In this document: piece by piece, positions 1 through 12,768 of the stretch
Position numbering within the stretch: position 1 is the stretch's first letter
Layout: each line of letters opens with the position of its first letter
Source: Gyrodactylus bullatarudis
Lineage: Eukaryota; Platyhelminthes; Monogenea; Gyrodactylidea; Gyrodactylidae
Assembly (NCBI GenBank): GCA_012064415.1
Contig: SSNU01000157.1
Span: 152,113 to 216,112 of the forward strand
Reading direction: 5' to 3'
DNA: 64,000 nt
Translations under genes and position numbers: made by a program
Notes under the pieces: generated by a model
The model's input: the letters and a program-made list of their open reading frames with translations, nothing else
What the model was told of the DNA's origin: nothing
Database searches by the model: none

Positions 1-3000
1 TGTAAGTTTCAACAATAAATCCATCCTTTCGCTTCATCTCTCAAGGACAAGGACTGCCTCTAATAATAAATTATAAATGTAGTTAATTTTGTCCTGAAAT
101 CTCTCCAAATGTATATCCAACTAGAGATGGAGAGTAGAATAGAAAAACTTCTCTGGATGAATTATGAGTAGGATCATTTTGTCATAAATGTCCTCGATAA
201 CAAGGGGTGCGATAACTAATCAAACAATGACAACATTACCCTTTAATTAGCTTCAATGATGAAATTATTTAACACAACACATTCTATTACTCATAGAATT
301 GAGCTAAAGGGTTCATTGTTGAATGAAACATAGTCAATCAGGTAAGAAACCAATCTGTCTTAGTTCAAAAAATTAACTTTTGGCTATTTTTGACAATTCA
401 TCGTTTAACACCACACCATCGCTTAACAGTTGAATGTATTTTGAAGAGAAGTCATTGTGAAAAGAGATACACTTTTGAATTGTTACAAAACGATCAAGAA
501 ACTAAAACAATGTCAATGCATCCTATTCGATACAAAACTGAGTTCATTACATTTATGGAAGAAACTTCTCTTGTTTTTAAGATCTAAAAACCAATGTGAA
601 ACTTTCATTTCAGATCAATTACAATTAGAAATAGCAGTTTGGATCGAGTTTCCTAACTCAAAGACCCCTCGTATCTCTAAAAGGAATAGTAGCAAATTTG
701 TTTACTTTTCTCAAAAAAAAACAAGATGGAATAGCTTTTTCTATTGATAAGAGAAAAGAAGCAAACTGTGTGTAAGGTGGAGTTTGTAAACTTTTTCATC
801 TTTTGTTTGTCAAATTCCAATGATACAAGGGACAAAGAGAAAACTTGAAAAATTCAAAATTATGTAGAATAAATACAAAAATGCACTCTAAAACAGTATT
901 TTATACGCTACTTATACACTTGGTGAGCGAAGAAAAATGCTGTTCCAAATTTCACTAGGGAATAAAGTCACTCGTATTTGTATCAGGACAATTAAATTAA
1001 GCAGAAAGCATTCAAATTATCATTACTCACAAGAACTTGGCAAAAGAAAATAATCTTTTTACAAAAGTCCTTACAAAATCTGGTCAGTAAACTACAATAT
1101 CCTTCGTGTATTATTTCTTATGATTGTTTGTTTAATTTGTATCTGTATCTGTGCAAAGTGTTTTCTATCACAGAAGGATTTTTAAGTAGGCCAATATATT
1201 AAAAATTTTAGTCTGTAAATTATTGAAAATGTTCAAAAGTTTTAAATTAAAACCAGAAGTTCTATTTGATAAGCAGAATTCGATTAAGTAGAGAGTATTT
1301 TCAAAAAAAGACTCTCATTGAGAATTTTCGCCTTAGATTGATGAAATAAATCACCGAGAATCGATGAGTGTGTTCTTCAACTCATGGATGGATTGTTTCA
1401 ACTGTGAACTCATGCGTTTAAACGTAGCATTTACATTTAAACCAAGACTTATGGCAGACTCAAACTACATACAGTTTACCTAATTTTACAATGGAATATT
1501 CATATCGAGGCCTCTGGTAGTCTAGACCTCAAGTCGTTAATTATTAAAAAGTGGTGTTCATCTATTTCTTATGTATCAAGATGAATATTTCCCTGTTTGA
1601 TCAGGAGGAAAGTATTTTTATTTTCAAGTCACATGGACGATTTCTGCCTCGCTTTCCTGATTTTCTCAGTTGACCTTTTCTTCGTTTAGGGATATAGATT
1701 GTCTTCTGCCTTTAAATCAGAACCATTTTAATATTGCCAATATTGCTCATGTGAGAGGTAGATTTTTAAAAATACCAATCAGTTAAGATTAATTCAATTA
1801 AAAGGAAATTATCATGCGTCTTTTTCGGGAATTCTCCTTAAGAAGAAGAGACCGAGATAGTTTTATTTTTGAAAATGTAATTAGGATTAACCAATTGATA
1901 GACACAGTGCAAAAAATTTGTTGTACGTCATAAGTTTTCAAAAAAGGTGTGTGTGTGTTTATTTGGTGAACTTTTACATTCTGTCTGTTAATTAACGTTG
2001 TTTTCTAAGCACAGTAAGGGAAATATCTGATTTACAAATCAACTAATCAAGACTACAACTCGAACTAATCGAAAAGAATTAAATACTTTTTGAAATATGG
2101 CCATGGGTGGTAAAATTTAATAGACATTTTTTCTCTTTTCAAATGACAAAACCTGTTCAAAATAAATTGCATTATTACATAGACTGGGTTTAATACGGAT
2201 TCAGTGATAATTTTATTGGATTTATTCTATAATAAAAAATGAAATTATTCCGATCAAAACCAATACACAGAGAGTGAAGCAAAGAAAGAATTGATTTTCA
2301 AATCATGGTTAATTGATTGATCTTGATATTTCAAATATCAAATCCTGATAAATAAATAAACAAAAATATTACATTCACTTCATGAGGAATACTTGGAGAA
2401 TTCTCAGTCGAGTCGCAAAGATCAACGCTTCGAAAGCATCTCGGATTAAGATTTAGCTAGAGAGAAATAGTTTCGGATTCTCCATAGATAGGAGGAGGAG
2501 AAGGTTGAGGGTACCATTTTAAAGTACAATAAATGTGTAGAACATTTCATGTTTTGACGAGTTGAATGTTTAACCAACTTCAATTTACATTGTCCATCAC
2601 ATATTTAATTAATTAAATAAAGAGTAAATAAAGTGATTTGAATTCTCAAATAATTTATTGTTTAATTACAACTTGAGAAATTTTTCTAAATAAATACTTT
2701 TAGCTAGTCCTCTAATTTGTCGAATACTACAGTTACTGATTTAAAGTCAAATAGAGAGAATGAGAGAAGGAAAAGAGGTCAGAACGTAGGTTGAATACTT
2801 GAAAATTGATCTGCTATTGCGTGCATACACACAGTGATTGATGTGTCAAATTTCTCCTATCACTAGGTAAGTAAACTGATTACATGCAATTCCTTAGACA
2901 GAACGTGATTATTTATGTTCGGTTTTATTCACTCATGAAGATAAATTATGCTACACCTTGCCTGTGACTCATTGAATCAAGTCAGGATGAAGAAATAACT

Positions 3001-6000
3001 AAACATTTATGTAAAATGATAGGTCATCTTTTGATAACATCAGAGAATGATTATCATCCTCTTGGTTGAATATCAAAAGAGAATATATCATTTCATAAAT
3101 ATTTCAGGATGACCTGGTCGAAGCCATATGATAAATGACAATTTACATTGAGTGGGCATTCCATTCGAGGTAAACAATTATTATTTCTTGTTTATCAATA
3201 GGAAAGTCATCAAGGTTTCCATATCTCTTTCCACATTATGAGTAAGACAAGTAGCATTTCACTGACAAGATCTTTCGAGGTTCTAAAACTGGTGAAATAA
3301 TATTAGTATATTCAAGGATAAATGGGAAGAAAATAATTTTAAAAGAGACACTCTGAAGAGGAGAATAAAAGCGTATCGTGCATTTGTTTTTTTAAATTTT
3401 TTGTGAGTGTAGTTCTGTTTTTTGTTTGTTCTTATGTCATCAGCTTAGATGTTATTGTCTGCATTGCCGGCTAACTCTTCTAATTCCACATGACAATATT
3501 ATTTCCATAGATATTCTGCTTGCAAACACATCCGAGATGAATAAAAAATTATTAGACCAAATTTTTATTAAACTTGAACACACGTGAGGGTTGTTTTGAA
3601 GAAAAATTTTCAGGGAAAAGTTTAACTTTATCAAATGAATGAATCTAGCCATGCTTTAGCTCAAGTTGAAAAAATACTCTCTAGTCCCATTTAATGTCCG
3701 AATTAGAAAGTTTCATCCTATTGATTCAGTCTATTGATTGATAAAATTGACTAAAAGTTGCTAATCTGAATATTTCAGTCAGTCTGGATAGAAAGAGATA
3801 GCATACTTTCTCACTATAATGACTAAAAGCACTTCCGCTATTGATGATTATTCATTCAGAGGAAAGCAAGTCTCTATTTTCATATTAAATTAAAGGAGAT
3901 ATATCTTCTTGTGATTGAATACAAAACAAAGCCATTACATCATCTAGATGTGAACTTTTAAAGGTGCTAACTTGGTTTAAATTTTGTGGCAAACTGCTAT
4001 ATGGTTTTTGTTCTCTGATCCATATCAATCAATATGATGAAATATTCATTCATAAATCTTCACTGAAACATTAGCAACAGGAAAAGGGGTGGACGGGCTC
4101 TGTTGTATCATTCTGCATGTTTGGTTTTTTATTATGATCGACATTTGTCCTCTCGTCAAAATTCCCTGATCCAGTTGAAGGAAACTAAAGAAATGTTTGT
4201 TGATTTCAAAATTTTGTTATCTTACCAAGAGATTTTTAGTTTCAACTGTCCCTCCAATCTTATTGCATATTGACAACTCGGCATAATTAAGGATTCTTTC
4301 GGCTGAATCCTTCAACTGAGTCAATATTTGAAAACTTTACAGACAAACTGCCATGTCTATCAACAAGAGGATATCTCCCCAGAAAGAAATCGATGGAAAT
4401 TTTCATCTCAAAAGTGCACTTGGATAATATATTAGAAGAGAATTATTTATGAAAATTCAAAATTAATACTTTGTCAATTCCTACTGATCTCTTCCATCTT
4501 GTGATATATAGACAGTATTTTGAACAGATTCAATTGATCTAAAAACTTTGCGTAAGCCAAGAAATCTGGTGAAACTTGCGTTTTAATTACTGAAATGTCT
4601 AGATTCATTTCATCTTTTATTGAATAGGTTTTGTATTTTGTATTCTTCCGAATTTGTTTATTCCATTAAAAGAGACTGAAATGACCAGAATTAAAAGAAA
4701 TGAATTATAACTTTTTATTTTCTTGTCCAATTCTGATCCAAATTAACTTATTTTGACTACGCTCCCGCTTTCAATTCAATAAAAAATTTCAATTCAAAGC
4801 TCGAAGACATTTCCATATTTAGAAAGCAATATATGTATAAATTAAAAGGTTATAAATGCATTTTTAACATTTATAATATGCGTTTACGTGAAAAGCATAA
4901 AAAAGGGTACTTTCAGTATTAAAAAAGAATATTTTTCCCAATTTTTTAATAAACAAATTTTTCTCATTTCGTCCAACTCTAATATCCATTGATCAAGCCT
5001 CATCGACGCGAGTGAATTTCTTTACAAAGATTTTATTTTGAATTTAATTATCGATTGATTTCAATCCTCAGGAAAGAAACTTAGACCATCTAAGTCTGAT
5101 TTTTCTGCCAATTAAAACGAATGAAAAACAAATAGGTAATAGGCGTAAGCAATAAGCAACTCAATGCTCATGAATGAATTAAGATTTCCTGTGTACTTTC
5201 ATACAATAATAAATAATTTAGGTTTATTTAAGCGAATGCTTTCATATTTTTAGAGGAATATTTTTTAATATTTATAAAATAATTTTTAAAAAGTTATTAA
5301 TAACAAGGGGTATCCAATATTTCTAGGAAAAAACATTGCACAGACTCTGTACCACAGACTGATTAACGCTTTTGAAATATAAAATTGCCAGCCTAAATTG
5401 TTATCGATAATTGAAAGACCACCAGAAAACTAACTGAACTTTTATTGTACATTAAAGACATGGCTATAACAGGGTTAGTTAATCACCATGTCGACTCTTT
5501 GATTTGAATTACATCATTCAATCTGTATAATGCAATGAAGGAGGCATATTTTGAAGTTTACAACAAAGTAATTTTCAAAATGTATTTTTTTCCATTTTCA
5601 GCTTCAAGTCAGAAGAATGAATGAACTACGTTTTTATTAAGATGGTGTTCCACTTGACAGGGGATTGTATTAATTGTTTATCTCATAGTACAGGAGAGAT
5701 TATAAGAGAGGGATAGAGAAAATACTTTGCATTTACAAAGAATTGTCCAAATTAGTTTGTTTCATGCATTTGCAGTTCAATTAAAGTCCAAAGAGTTATA
5801 TTGTAGCCTTTAGGGAAGAATTTCAAATGAATAAAATTTAATTTTCCAACTACAAAACTGAAGATTTATTTCTCATGACCAATCTTTTACCTCTGAATGG
5901 ATTTTTTCACTCAGCCATTCGATTTTTTCCCTTCCAAATAGAGAGATGGCCTTAATTTGCATTCTCAATCACTCACTCAAAAAAGGCGGGATCTTTTCTA

Positions 6001-7577
6001 ATTCCTGATGAATATTTAATGAGTCATTTTTTCGTTGATTTCATCCTACTTTAATTCGTACAAATTTTCTTGATGTGTAATCCAGATCTTGTGTGTTAGA
6101 GGTCAAATGACAATTGCAATTTTAATTAGTAAATACTTTTCTTGTCTTTAGTTTAGTATCGATGATATCCTCCTGAGTGTTTATTTTAAACTCATTGTTA
6201 ATGGGTTTAATACAACTTTGGAGATCACATGTGAAATAATAATTATCTCACGTTGTAGCTTTTATTTCTGTATGGATTTTTCAAATATTTTATGCGCTTT
6301 TCTTATTGAAATTTCTAGTGATGATGATGGTAAAGAAGGGTGAAAATAATTTTCCATCCTATGCACATATAACAATGCATTGTGTGTATCTCTCTATGCC
6401 AACTGAATGCTGTAGTCAATTTACCTGAATACCTATGTGTATTATTCATTGAAAAAGTCATGAGATCCAAGGATAATATGGCATAAGTTCATTATTTAGT
6501 AAATTAATAAACACTTGAGATTGTGAACTAGATCCTTAAAATCTACTGGTCTATTCTTCTCAATGATCTATTCTTGTTCGAGGTGTTCCCTGATCAGGGC
6601 ATTGTAGGCATTTTTTAGTCTTAAACACATTCCTAGCTCCTGGAAGAAGAAGAATCCGGTGAATATTAATCATGGAAAATTCTCAGACAAGAGATTATGA
6701 AAAAATGGACACAAATATCCCTTTTGATTATAATTTGTCGGCATCTGTCGATGGAAAAGTCATAAATTCAGTTGAATTATTTGTATTTGATAGAATGTAG
6801 AATCAAAAAAGATAGTTGATGAAAAATAAAAAGTCGACAACTTTTGTATAAGCATTATCGGGCTCTCTCGCATATACAAAATACAAAATGTAGAAAGAGA
6901 AACTTGGAATGATTACACAAAATAAAAAAATCAGATCATCAATTTTTTATTGATTTTATTCAATAAATTGATACCATACTTGTATAATATCGAAATCATA
7001 ATTAAGAATACAGTTCACACATAGTCAAGACAATAAAGCTAGGATCCCTCAAAATCTATATATATATATATATATATATAAATATATTATATGTGTAATA
7101 TGTATATGGTTACTTATAAGTAGATATGTAAGAATTAAAATATATTTTGAATTTTCAATATGTTAATACTGTATGAAAAAAATTATTTTTCGATTGATTA
7201 ATCTCTGGTTAAATTAAATATGTAGGAAATAAAAGGCATTATTTTGTGATCAAAAAAATTAGTCAACCATCAATATTATAGATGATCGAAGGTAATTCCA
7301 TTTGTTCTGAGTTATATATTGTTGGCTTTAGTATTGAGCTGAGAATGATCAAGAATCCGTCAAAAGTGCATCTTTACTTATTCCAGGTTTCACATTTGAA
7401 AATGAATACTCTTCTATGTTTCTTTTTTTGTCGGCCCTCATGGGGAATTCGTGGCCATTTCCACGACTGTGAATTTTCAAAAAAATTATTTTCAATTAAA
7501 ATTTGAAAAATCTATTTAAAAATTGATCATGATAAATGCAATCCAATGACTCAAAAATGTAAATTACATTGTTGAAG
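1..7577. other. Non-coding AT-rich interval
   Basis: I found no gene here. The open frames are short, lack recognisable domains and have no matching splice partners. The longest, at 390-747 on the plus strand, is low-complexity and looks like chance. The region probably holds intergenic DNA plus, possibly, the distal 3' exons or 3' UTR of the minus-strand palmitoyltransferase whose 5' exons lie at 7.8-8.75 kb. A TA microsatellite lies near the right edge. Confidence 0.6.
7057..7081. repeat. (TA)n microsatellite
   Basis: About 12 uninterrupted TA units, followed by degenerate AT-rich sequence. Confidence 0.9.
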
Positions 7578-8750
7578 CTAATAAATTATTTTTATTCTCT
7601 TATAAACCAAGAATCTAAAATGGCGTTGAATAAAATCATTGTAGTAATGTCGCAGTCTAAATGATCAGAGAAATCGATTTCAGAAATTTTTTAAATTATT
7701 ATATAACTATTTTTGAGACTTATTGATTTGATATCTTTATACAATAAATTTACGAGTATTTTTATCATAATCACGAGCTTACCTTGTAAAGATGGGTAGA
7801 CCCCAGAGGAGAATACGATCGCCAAGAACCTCTTTCAAGTTCTCAATTATTCCAATATGAAAAGCATCTTCCCGGGGACCACTCTGAATAACATGTACAG
7901 GACGAAATGATTCTGGAAAGAAAAGAGTAAAAAACTAACGTGAATAAATTTTAGTAAAATATGAGCTGTTTTACAAAAGCAATACGCCCTTTAACAGGGA
8001 GTATCATACCTTCAGAAATCAATTATACTCACCCAAAGTAGTCTTGTTATAAATGATGAGGTTCAGATGATAAAAGAACAAAATTAATTGACTGATACCA
8101 AACATGATGGAAGCAATGAAGAGGAACAAAATTTGGAATTTTGGCCAAGGTATCGTAGGACTTTGAAAGGTCCAGAATTGAATGAAATATTTCATAGTAG
8201 TCCCAAAGATAAATATACAATAAAGACTTCCCCAGAATAGAAAGATGAAGAAGAATTTGTAATTATGATAGCCAACACAATTAGAAACCCATGGACAATG
8301 GTGATCCATTTTCTCTACGCATTGACCACAAGTGGAACAATGATGGGTACGATCAGGTTTAAGAAAATAACATTTGTCACAAATATTGACAGAGTTGTTA
8401 TCATTACGTGTGTAAATTTTGAGATTTCTTTCCTGGTAAAGTTCTGTCATTAATTTGTCACGAGTAGAGTCATGAATTAACCGATTGAAATCATCTATTG
8501 ATATCCTGTATTGATCTGGGGGAGAACGAGGTTTCTCGATTATAGATCTTAGAAAATTTGATAAAAATAGGAAAAACAAGATATGATAGACTATGAGAAA
8601 GAAAGCTTTTTCCACATCTGTCTCAATTGTTATGAAACAAAAAGCAATTACATAGGCAAAATAAGACCAGGCTATTACGCAAAGGATGAAAACGGATGGA
8701 ATTAAAAGAAGGAATTTAGTACAGCATTCGGTTACACCTGAACAACTCAT
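7578..8750 (-). CDS. DHHC palmitoyltransferase (ZDHHC2/15/20-like), 3' end uncertain
   Basis: Protein S-acyltransferase that transfers palmitate to cysteines of membrane proteins at the Golgi or plasma membrane. Exon 1 is 8750-8033 and exon 2 is 7912-7783. The zinc-binding Cys-rich domain includes [15 protein letters not shown] and the catalytic DHHC within [17 protein letters not shown]. Four hydrophobic segments are visible, two on each side of that domain. The family TTxE motif is completed across the 120-nt intron (TTL|E), which validates the splice. Exon 2 then matches the conserved stretch ending [11 protein letters not shown] chose the ATG at 8750 ([10 protein letters not shown]), which sits just before the first membrane segment as in ZDHHC2/15; the frame stays open upstream but offers no better ATG. 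After the donor at 7782 the tail is not certain. An acceptor at 7657 would add 25 residues and a stop at 7578, in phase, but I cannot match that tail to the family. The gene is divergent from NAGK, 159 bp away. Confidence 0.85.
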
Positions 8751-8909
8751 AACGCTACTTCTTGAGAAATTAAATTTCTGAAATTTTCCATTTGAATTTG
8801 AAAGATAACATAACAAATTTTCAATCAATTAAGCTTCTGCTTGTCTTTAAAGTTCGAGCGAATTTACAATTTTGAAAGAAAATTGCTGGTCAGTTGTAGT
8901 ATTTTAAAT
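8751..8909. promoter_or_regulatory. Shared 5' region of ZDHHC-like and NAGK genes
   Basis: Only 159 bp separate the two divergent start codons, so both 5' UTRs and core promoters must overlap or lie inside the genes. I see no clear TATA box. That it is a bidirectional promoter is inference from spacing alone. Confidence 0.5.
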
Positions 8910-10189
8910 ATGGATTATTACTGTGGTGTTGATGGGTAAAACATTTAATTAATTCCTAGAGGCACAAGTGCAACAAGAGCAATCATTGTCGATAATAACT
9001 GTAACCAGTTAGGCTCTGCAATCGGGCCGCATACAAATCAATGGGTAAAATTTTTATTTAATCGATTTTATTATGTTAGATAATTGGACTTGAGCCTGCT
9101 ATTGATAGACTTGTGAGTATAATTAGAAATGCACTTATTGATGCAAAACTCTCAAAGGACACAATATTAAAAGTCATTGTTAGTTGTATAAATTATGTAT
9201 TTTGAAGGGTCTCAGTTTGAGTGGATTTCATCCCGAGTGTGAGGAAAAGTCGATAAAACTTTTAAACCAAAAGTATCCGAATTTAGGAGAGTTTATATTT
9301 CTGGAAAATGATACAATTGGATGTAAATTCACTGCATGTGATGAACGTAATCATTTTTGGAATAATTTTAATCTTTAGCAAGCATAATTCTTATTTCTGG
9401 TACTGGATCAAATTGCAAACTTATTCAATCTGACTTGAAAAGCACTGGAGTAGGTGGCTGGAACTACAAAATAAGTGATGATGGATCAGCTTATAGTATT
9501 GCAATCAACGCAATAAGAAATTATGTCAATAACATTGAGGGCTTTCAAAAGTTCTCCTATGATATGACAAAGCTTGAAAAAGCAATTAAAAAGTACTTCA
9601 AAATAGAAGATATTCACGAATTTCTCGATATATTATATCCAACTGACTCAAGTTTCAACAAAACTTTTATTGCAGAATTTGCCAAGGAAATAAGTATTTG
9701 TAGGCCTTATTAAATAATTTTAACTTTTAAAACTTCAGTAGCAACAATGGAACGTGACGAGGCAAGTATGGAGCTCTTCTATAATGCTGGCCATGATTTA
9801 GGGAGAATGGTTTCTGCAACTTTCACCAAATCCTTTGTAAGAGACTCTCAAGTAATTTATTCTAGAAATTAAAAGAACAAAGGCCAAGCGAAATATCTGT
9901 TCTCTTGTGCGGTGGAACCTTTAACAGCTGGCCATTACTTAGAGATGGTTTTATTTTGGGCCTTAGTAAGCATTACAAAGATGACTTGACAAATTATCGC
10001 GTGGTACTGGAGAAATTGAACATTAGTCCTGCCATTGGAGCTGCCATTATCGGGGCAAAAGTTAAAGCCAACATTACACTTAAAAGGCCAAACAATGCAA
10101 CTATAGTTGTAGAGAGTATTTCGGTTAAAGATGCGACAATTGACGATCATCTAAAAGTCTGTCCTTTTACTGCCATGTCCAGACATTAA
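8910..10189 (+). CDS. NAGK: N-acetyl-D-glucosamine kinase (NAGK)
   Basis: Phosphorylates GlcNAc salvaged from glycoconjugate turnover to GlcNAc-6-phosphate in the cytosol (sugar kinase/Hsp70/actin fold). Seven exons: 8910-8935, 8960-9044, 9080-9178, 9208-9346, 9379-9693, 9739-9836 and 9866-10189. They give 361 residues, against about 344 in human. All phases agree. Exons 1-2 spell the phosphate-1 loop GVDGGGTSATRAIIVD. Exon 4 carries GLSLSG, exon 5 ILISGTGSNCKL followed by GGWNYKISDDGSAY (ATP and sugar site), and exon 7 VLLCGGTFNSWPLL, each in the order of human NAGK. The six introns are extraordinarily short at 24, 35, 29, 32, 45 and 29 nt, yet each starts GT and ends AG and each is needed to keep the frame. 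The gene converges on the transposase-derived gene (370 bp between stops). Confidence 0.93.
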
Positions 10190-10559
10190 CAGAGAAAGAG
10201 AGAGAAATTTTTTCCAAGTTGTAGATGAATGATTTTTTTAAACTTTTTATTCCAATAATATGCATTAGTTTATCATTTTCATTTTTTAAATACAGATATA
10301 AATAATATCAATTTGACAATTCACAATATTAAAGTAGTAGTGCATGATTTAAATTTATAACTATTTACAATAAAATAATAATGATGAATAAAAAGAGGTT
10401 ATTTCACCAAATATTTATCAGAGTTTATGAAACAAACTGTAATATAACTATTGAATGAATATATATCAATATTTATATCAAAATAATAATTAAATTGAGA
10501 AAGGTTCTATAAAAAAATAAGCAGATTACCTACTACATTCGACTAGGTGGAGATAAACT

Positions 10560-12768
10560 TTAGGATTCTTTCTTCACAACATTTGCATTTTGACCAACAT
10601 TACACACGGAGCACATGTAACTGTCATCAGTTATGAGTGAGCCTTCACTGCAAAATGTATATAAATGAACCCAACGATGGCAATAATCACATTTGGTCCA
10701 ATCGACAACTTGTTGGGAATCTTCTTGGTCACTCTTTTGATTCAGTTCAGGTGGTTCTAGCCTACCACAAACAATACAAAAGTCTGGAGTTTCTTCTTGG
10801 CCTTCTTCGATAACGTTTTCTTCGTTTTTCTTGTCTGGATTTGAATTCGGCGAATGTATTGAAGTAATATCTTCAACATTATCAGTCTTGGAATCATTTT
10901 TTTCATCTTCATCTAGATCAATTTGAGATGGACTTTTGACATTTAGTGTTTTGCTTATTTTATAGGGCTGTGAGTTGACTAGAGATGGAGATGTCTTTGA
11001 CATGGATCTTTTACCCAAGGAGGATGTTGCTTGGATAGGAGAAGCAGAAGACTTGGTTGTAATACCACCAAGCCGATTTTTTATGCTCAGTGGAACACCT
11101 ATTTGTTGTTGTGATCGAAGAATCATGATTTGTTGCATTTGAGAGGTAAAAGATTTCTTTGAGAACTCATCATAGGACCATGAGCCATTGAATTTATCAG
11201 TAGGCATAGGAGTAAGATGAAGAATAGGCTTTTGGCTGACGCTATTGACTGGTTCAGGATATTGATAATAATTCTCATCAGAAATTACATCACCATTTAC
11301 CGATTGATTATCAAAGAACGAGTCATTAGCCATAGATTCATCGTCGGGCTGGAAATAAACATGAGAAAATATCAGTCAAAAAATAAAGTTGAGAAACTTA
11401 CAACTGAAAGATATGCACCAATCGATTGGGACAAATTGTTGAATGGACAAACGCCGAGCTTTTCGAATAGACCGGTCAACTTGGAAGGCTTCATAGCAAT
11501 ATGATAAGCATGGGTTATAATAGGCGAAATGTTTTCTCTGGATAGAATCGTAAATCGATCTTGATCAAGAGATTTTTCTACTCTTTTAGTGAAAGCCTGA
11601 GCATAGCTCCAGAGACATGTATTTTCGACACAATGATTGTAAGCTGGATGCGGAGGAAGAGGAAAGAGTAGAATACCTTCCTCTCTAGCCTGTTCTAGGA
11701 CACGAACACTTATATATTGCAGATGGCCATCATAAAACAGTATCAGAGGACGTTGGTAGACTTTTTCACAAAAGATTTTAGTGAACCATTGGAGAAATGT
11801 GTCAGGTGTTACCCATCCAGAGAAAGAAGTAGTAAAAAAAGTTTCTTTAACAGCGCCTTGCATCATTGCATTGGTTACGCTGGTACCTTTGAAAACAAGG
11901 GTGCTTGGAACTTTCTCCCCATTCGCACAGCCAGCACCAATTAATGAAACTGAAGGACTCCAATAACTGGTTGATTGGGCTCTCTGAATCCCGATAGGAA
12001 TGATTCTTGGAGGTTGATTTTCACAACTAACACTTGTTTCATCGACAACCCAAATATGCTCTGGCTTATCTTTGATTTTGTATTTAGTAAGGACCTTGTC
12101 TAATTGTTCAAAATATGACTGGATTGAATCACCGGAAACACCACGTGATTTTCTATTATTCCTTGGTCCGAAGAGAAAATTCTTGAGATCTGGCCAACGA
12201 TTTAGAAATGCATAAAACCATGCCTGACTTGGATTAATGTATTTAAATGGGGCAATTCGACCAACAGCTTTAGTCATATCACCAGCCAGTTCAACAACTT
12301 GACTCCTAGTAAATGGATAACCAATTTTACTCATAAAAAGAATGTGATCGACCATTTTTCGTTCCTCTTCATATGTGAAAAATGTTGGAGGACCAGGACG
12401 AGAACAGTCCAGACTAACACGGCCATGTACTCTATCCCTAAGAGTTGATTCAGGAACATTGAAGGATGTGGCTGCCCCACGTAATGACATTCCTTGATAT
12501 TTAACAGCGTTGAAGGCGTTAGTCATATCTCTTTGGGTCCAGCGTCGCCTGCGGCCCTATAACACAAATTTGGTCATTTCATCACAAGGAAACATAATTA
12601 ACACAAACTCACACGAAGTTTATAATAAGCCAAATCATCAGATTGATCATCATCGCCGTTGAAAAAAGAGCTGGCTTTATCGCATTCATTGTCATCTGGA
12701 GAGTCTGAAAACTCGTCATCGCCATTAAATTCTATAGAGTATTTTTCGCTATTGTTCAATTGGTTCAT
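10560..12768 (-). CDS. Pogo/Tigger-type transposase-derived protein with PHD-like zinc finger
   Basis: Three exons (12768-12613, 12556-11402, 11348-10560), every junction in phase 0, 699 residues. Residues 1-52 are acidic. From about residue 58 a pipsqueak/CENP-B-type helix-turn-helix follows (GMSLRGAATSFNVPESTLRD). A DDE_1 superfamily catalytic core comes next, with acidic residues at D224 (VVDETS), D328 (LFYDGH) and probably E363; pogo elements usually have a third Asp here. The C-terminal exon is Ser/Gln-rich and ends in a C4HC3 PHD-like finger: Cys 628/631, 657/660, His 665, Cys 670, 683/686. The introns, a long intact frame and the added finger suggest a domesticated chromosomal gene rather than a mobile copy. 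I saw no terminal inverted repeats around it. DNA or chromatin binding is inferred; the target is unknown. A recently spliced active element is the alternative. Confidence 0.8.

Noticed and set aside
390..747. Two overlapping plus-strand frames of 65 and 96 codons
   Set aside because: No domain, no splice partner, low-complexity composition; typical of chance frames in AT-rich DNA.
3452..3652. 66-codon minus-strand frame as a candidate terminal exon of the palmitoyltransferase
   Set aside because: No similarity to the family tail and no convincing acceptor.
11217..11966. Plus-strand frames inside the transposase-derived gene
   Set aside because: Antisense shadows of a well-supported minus-strand coding region.
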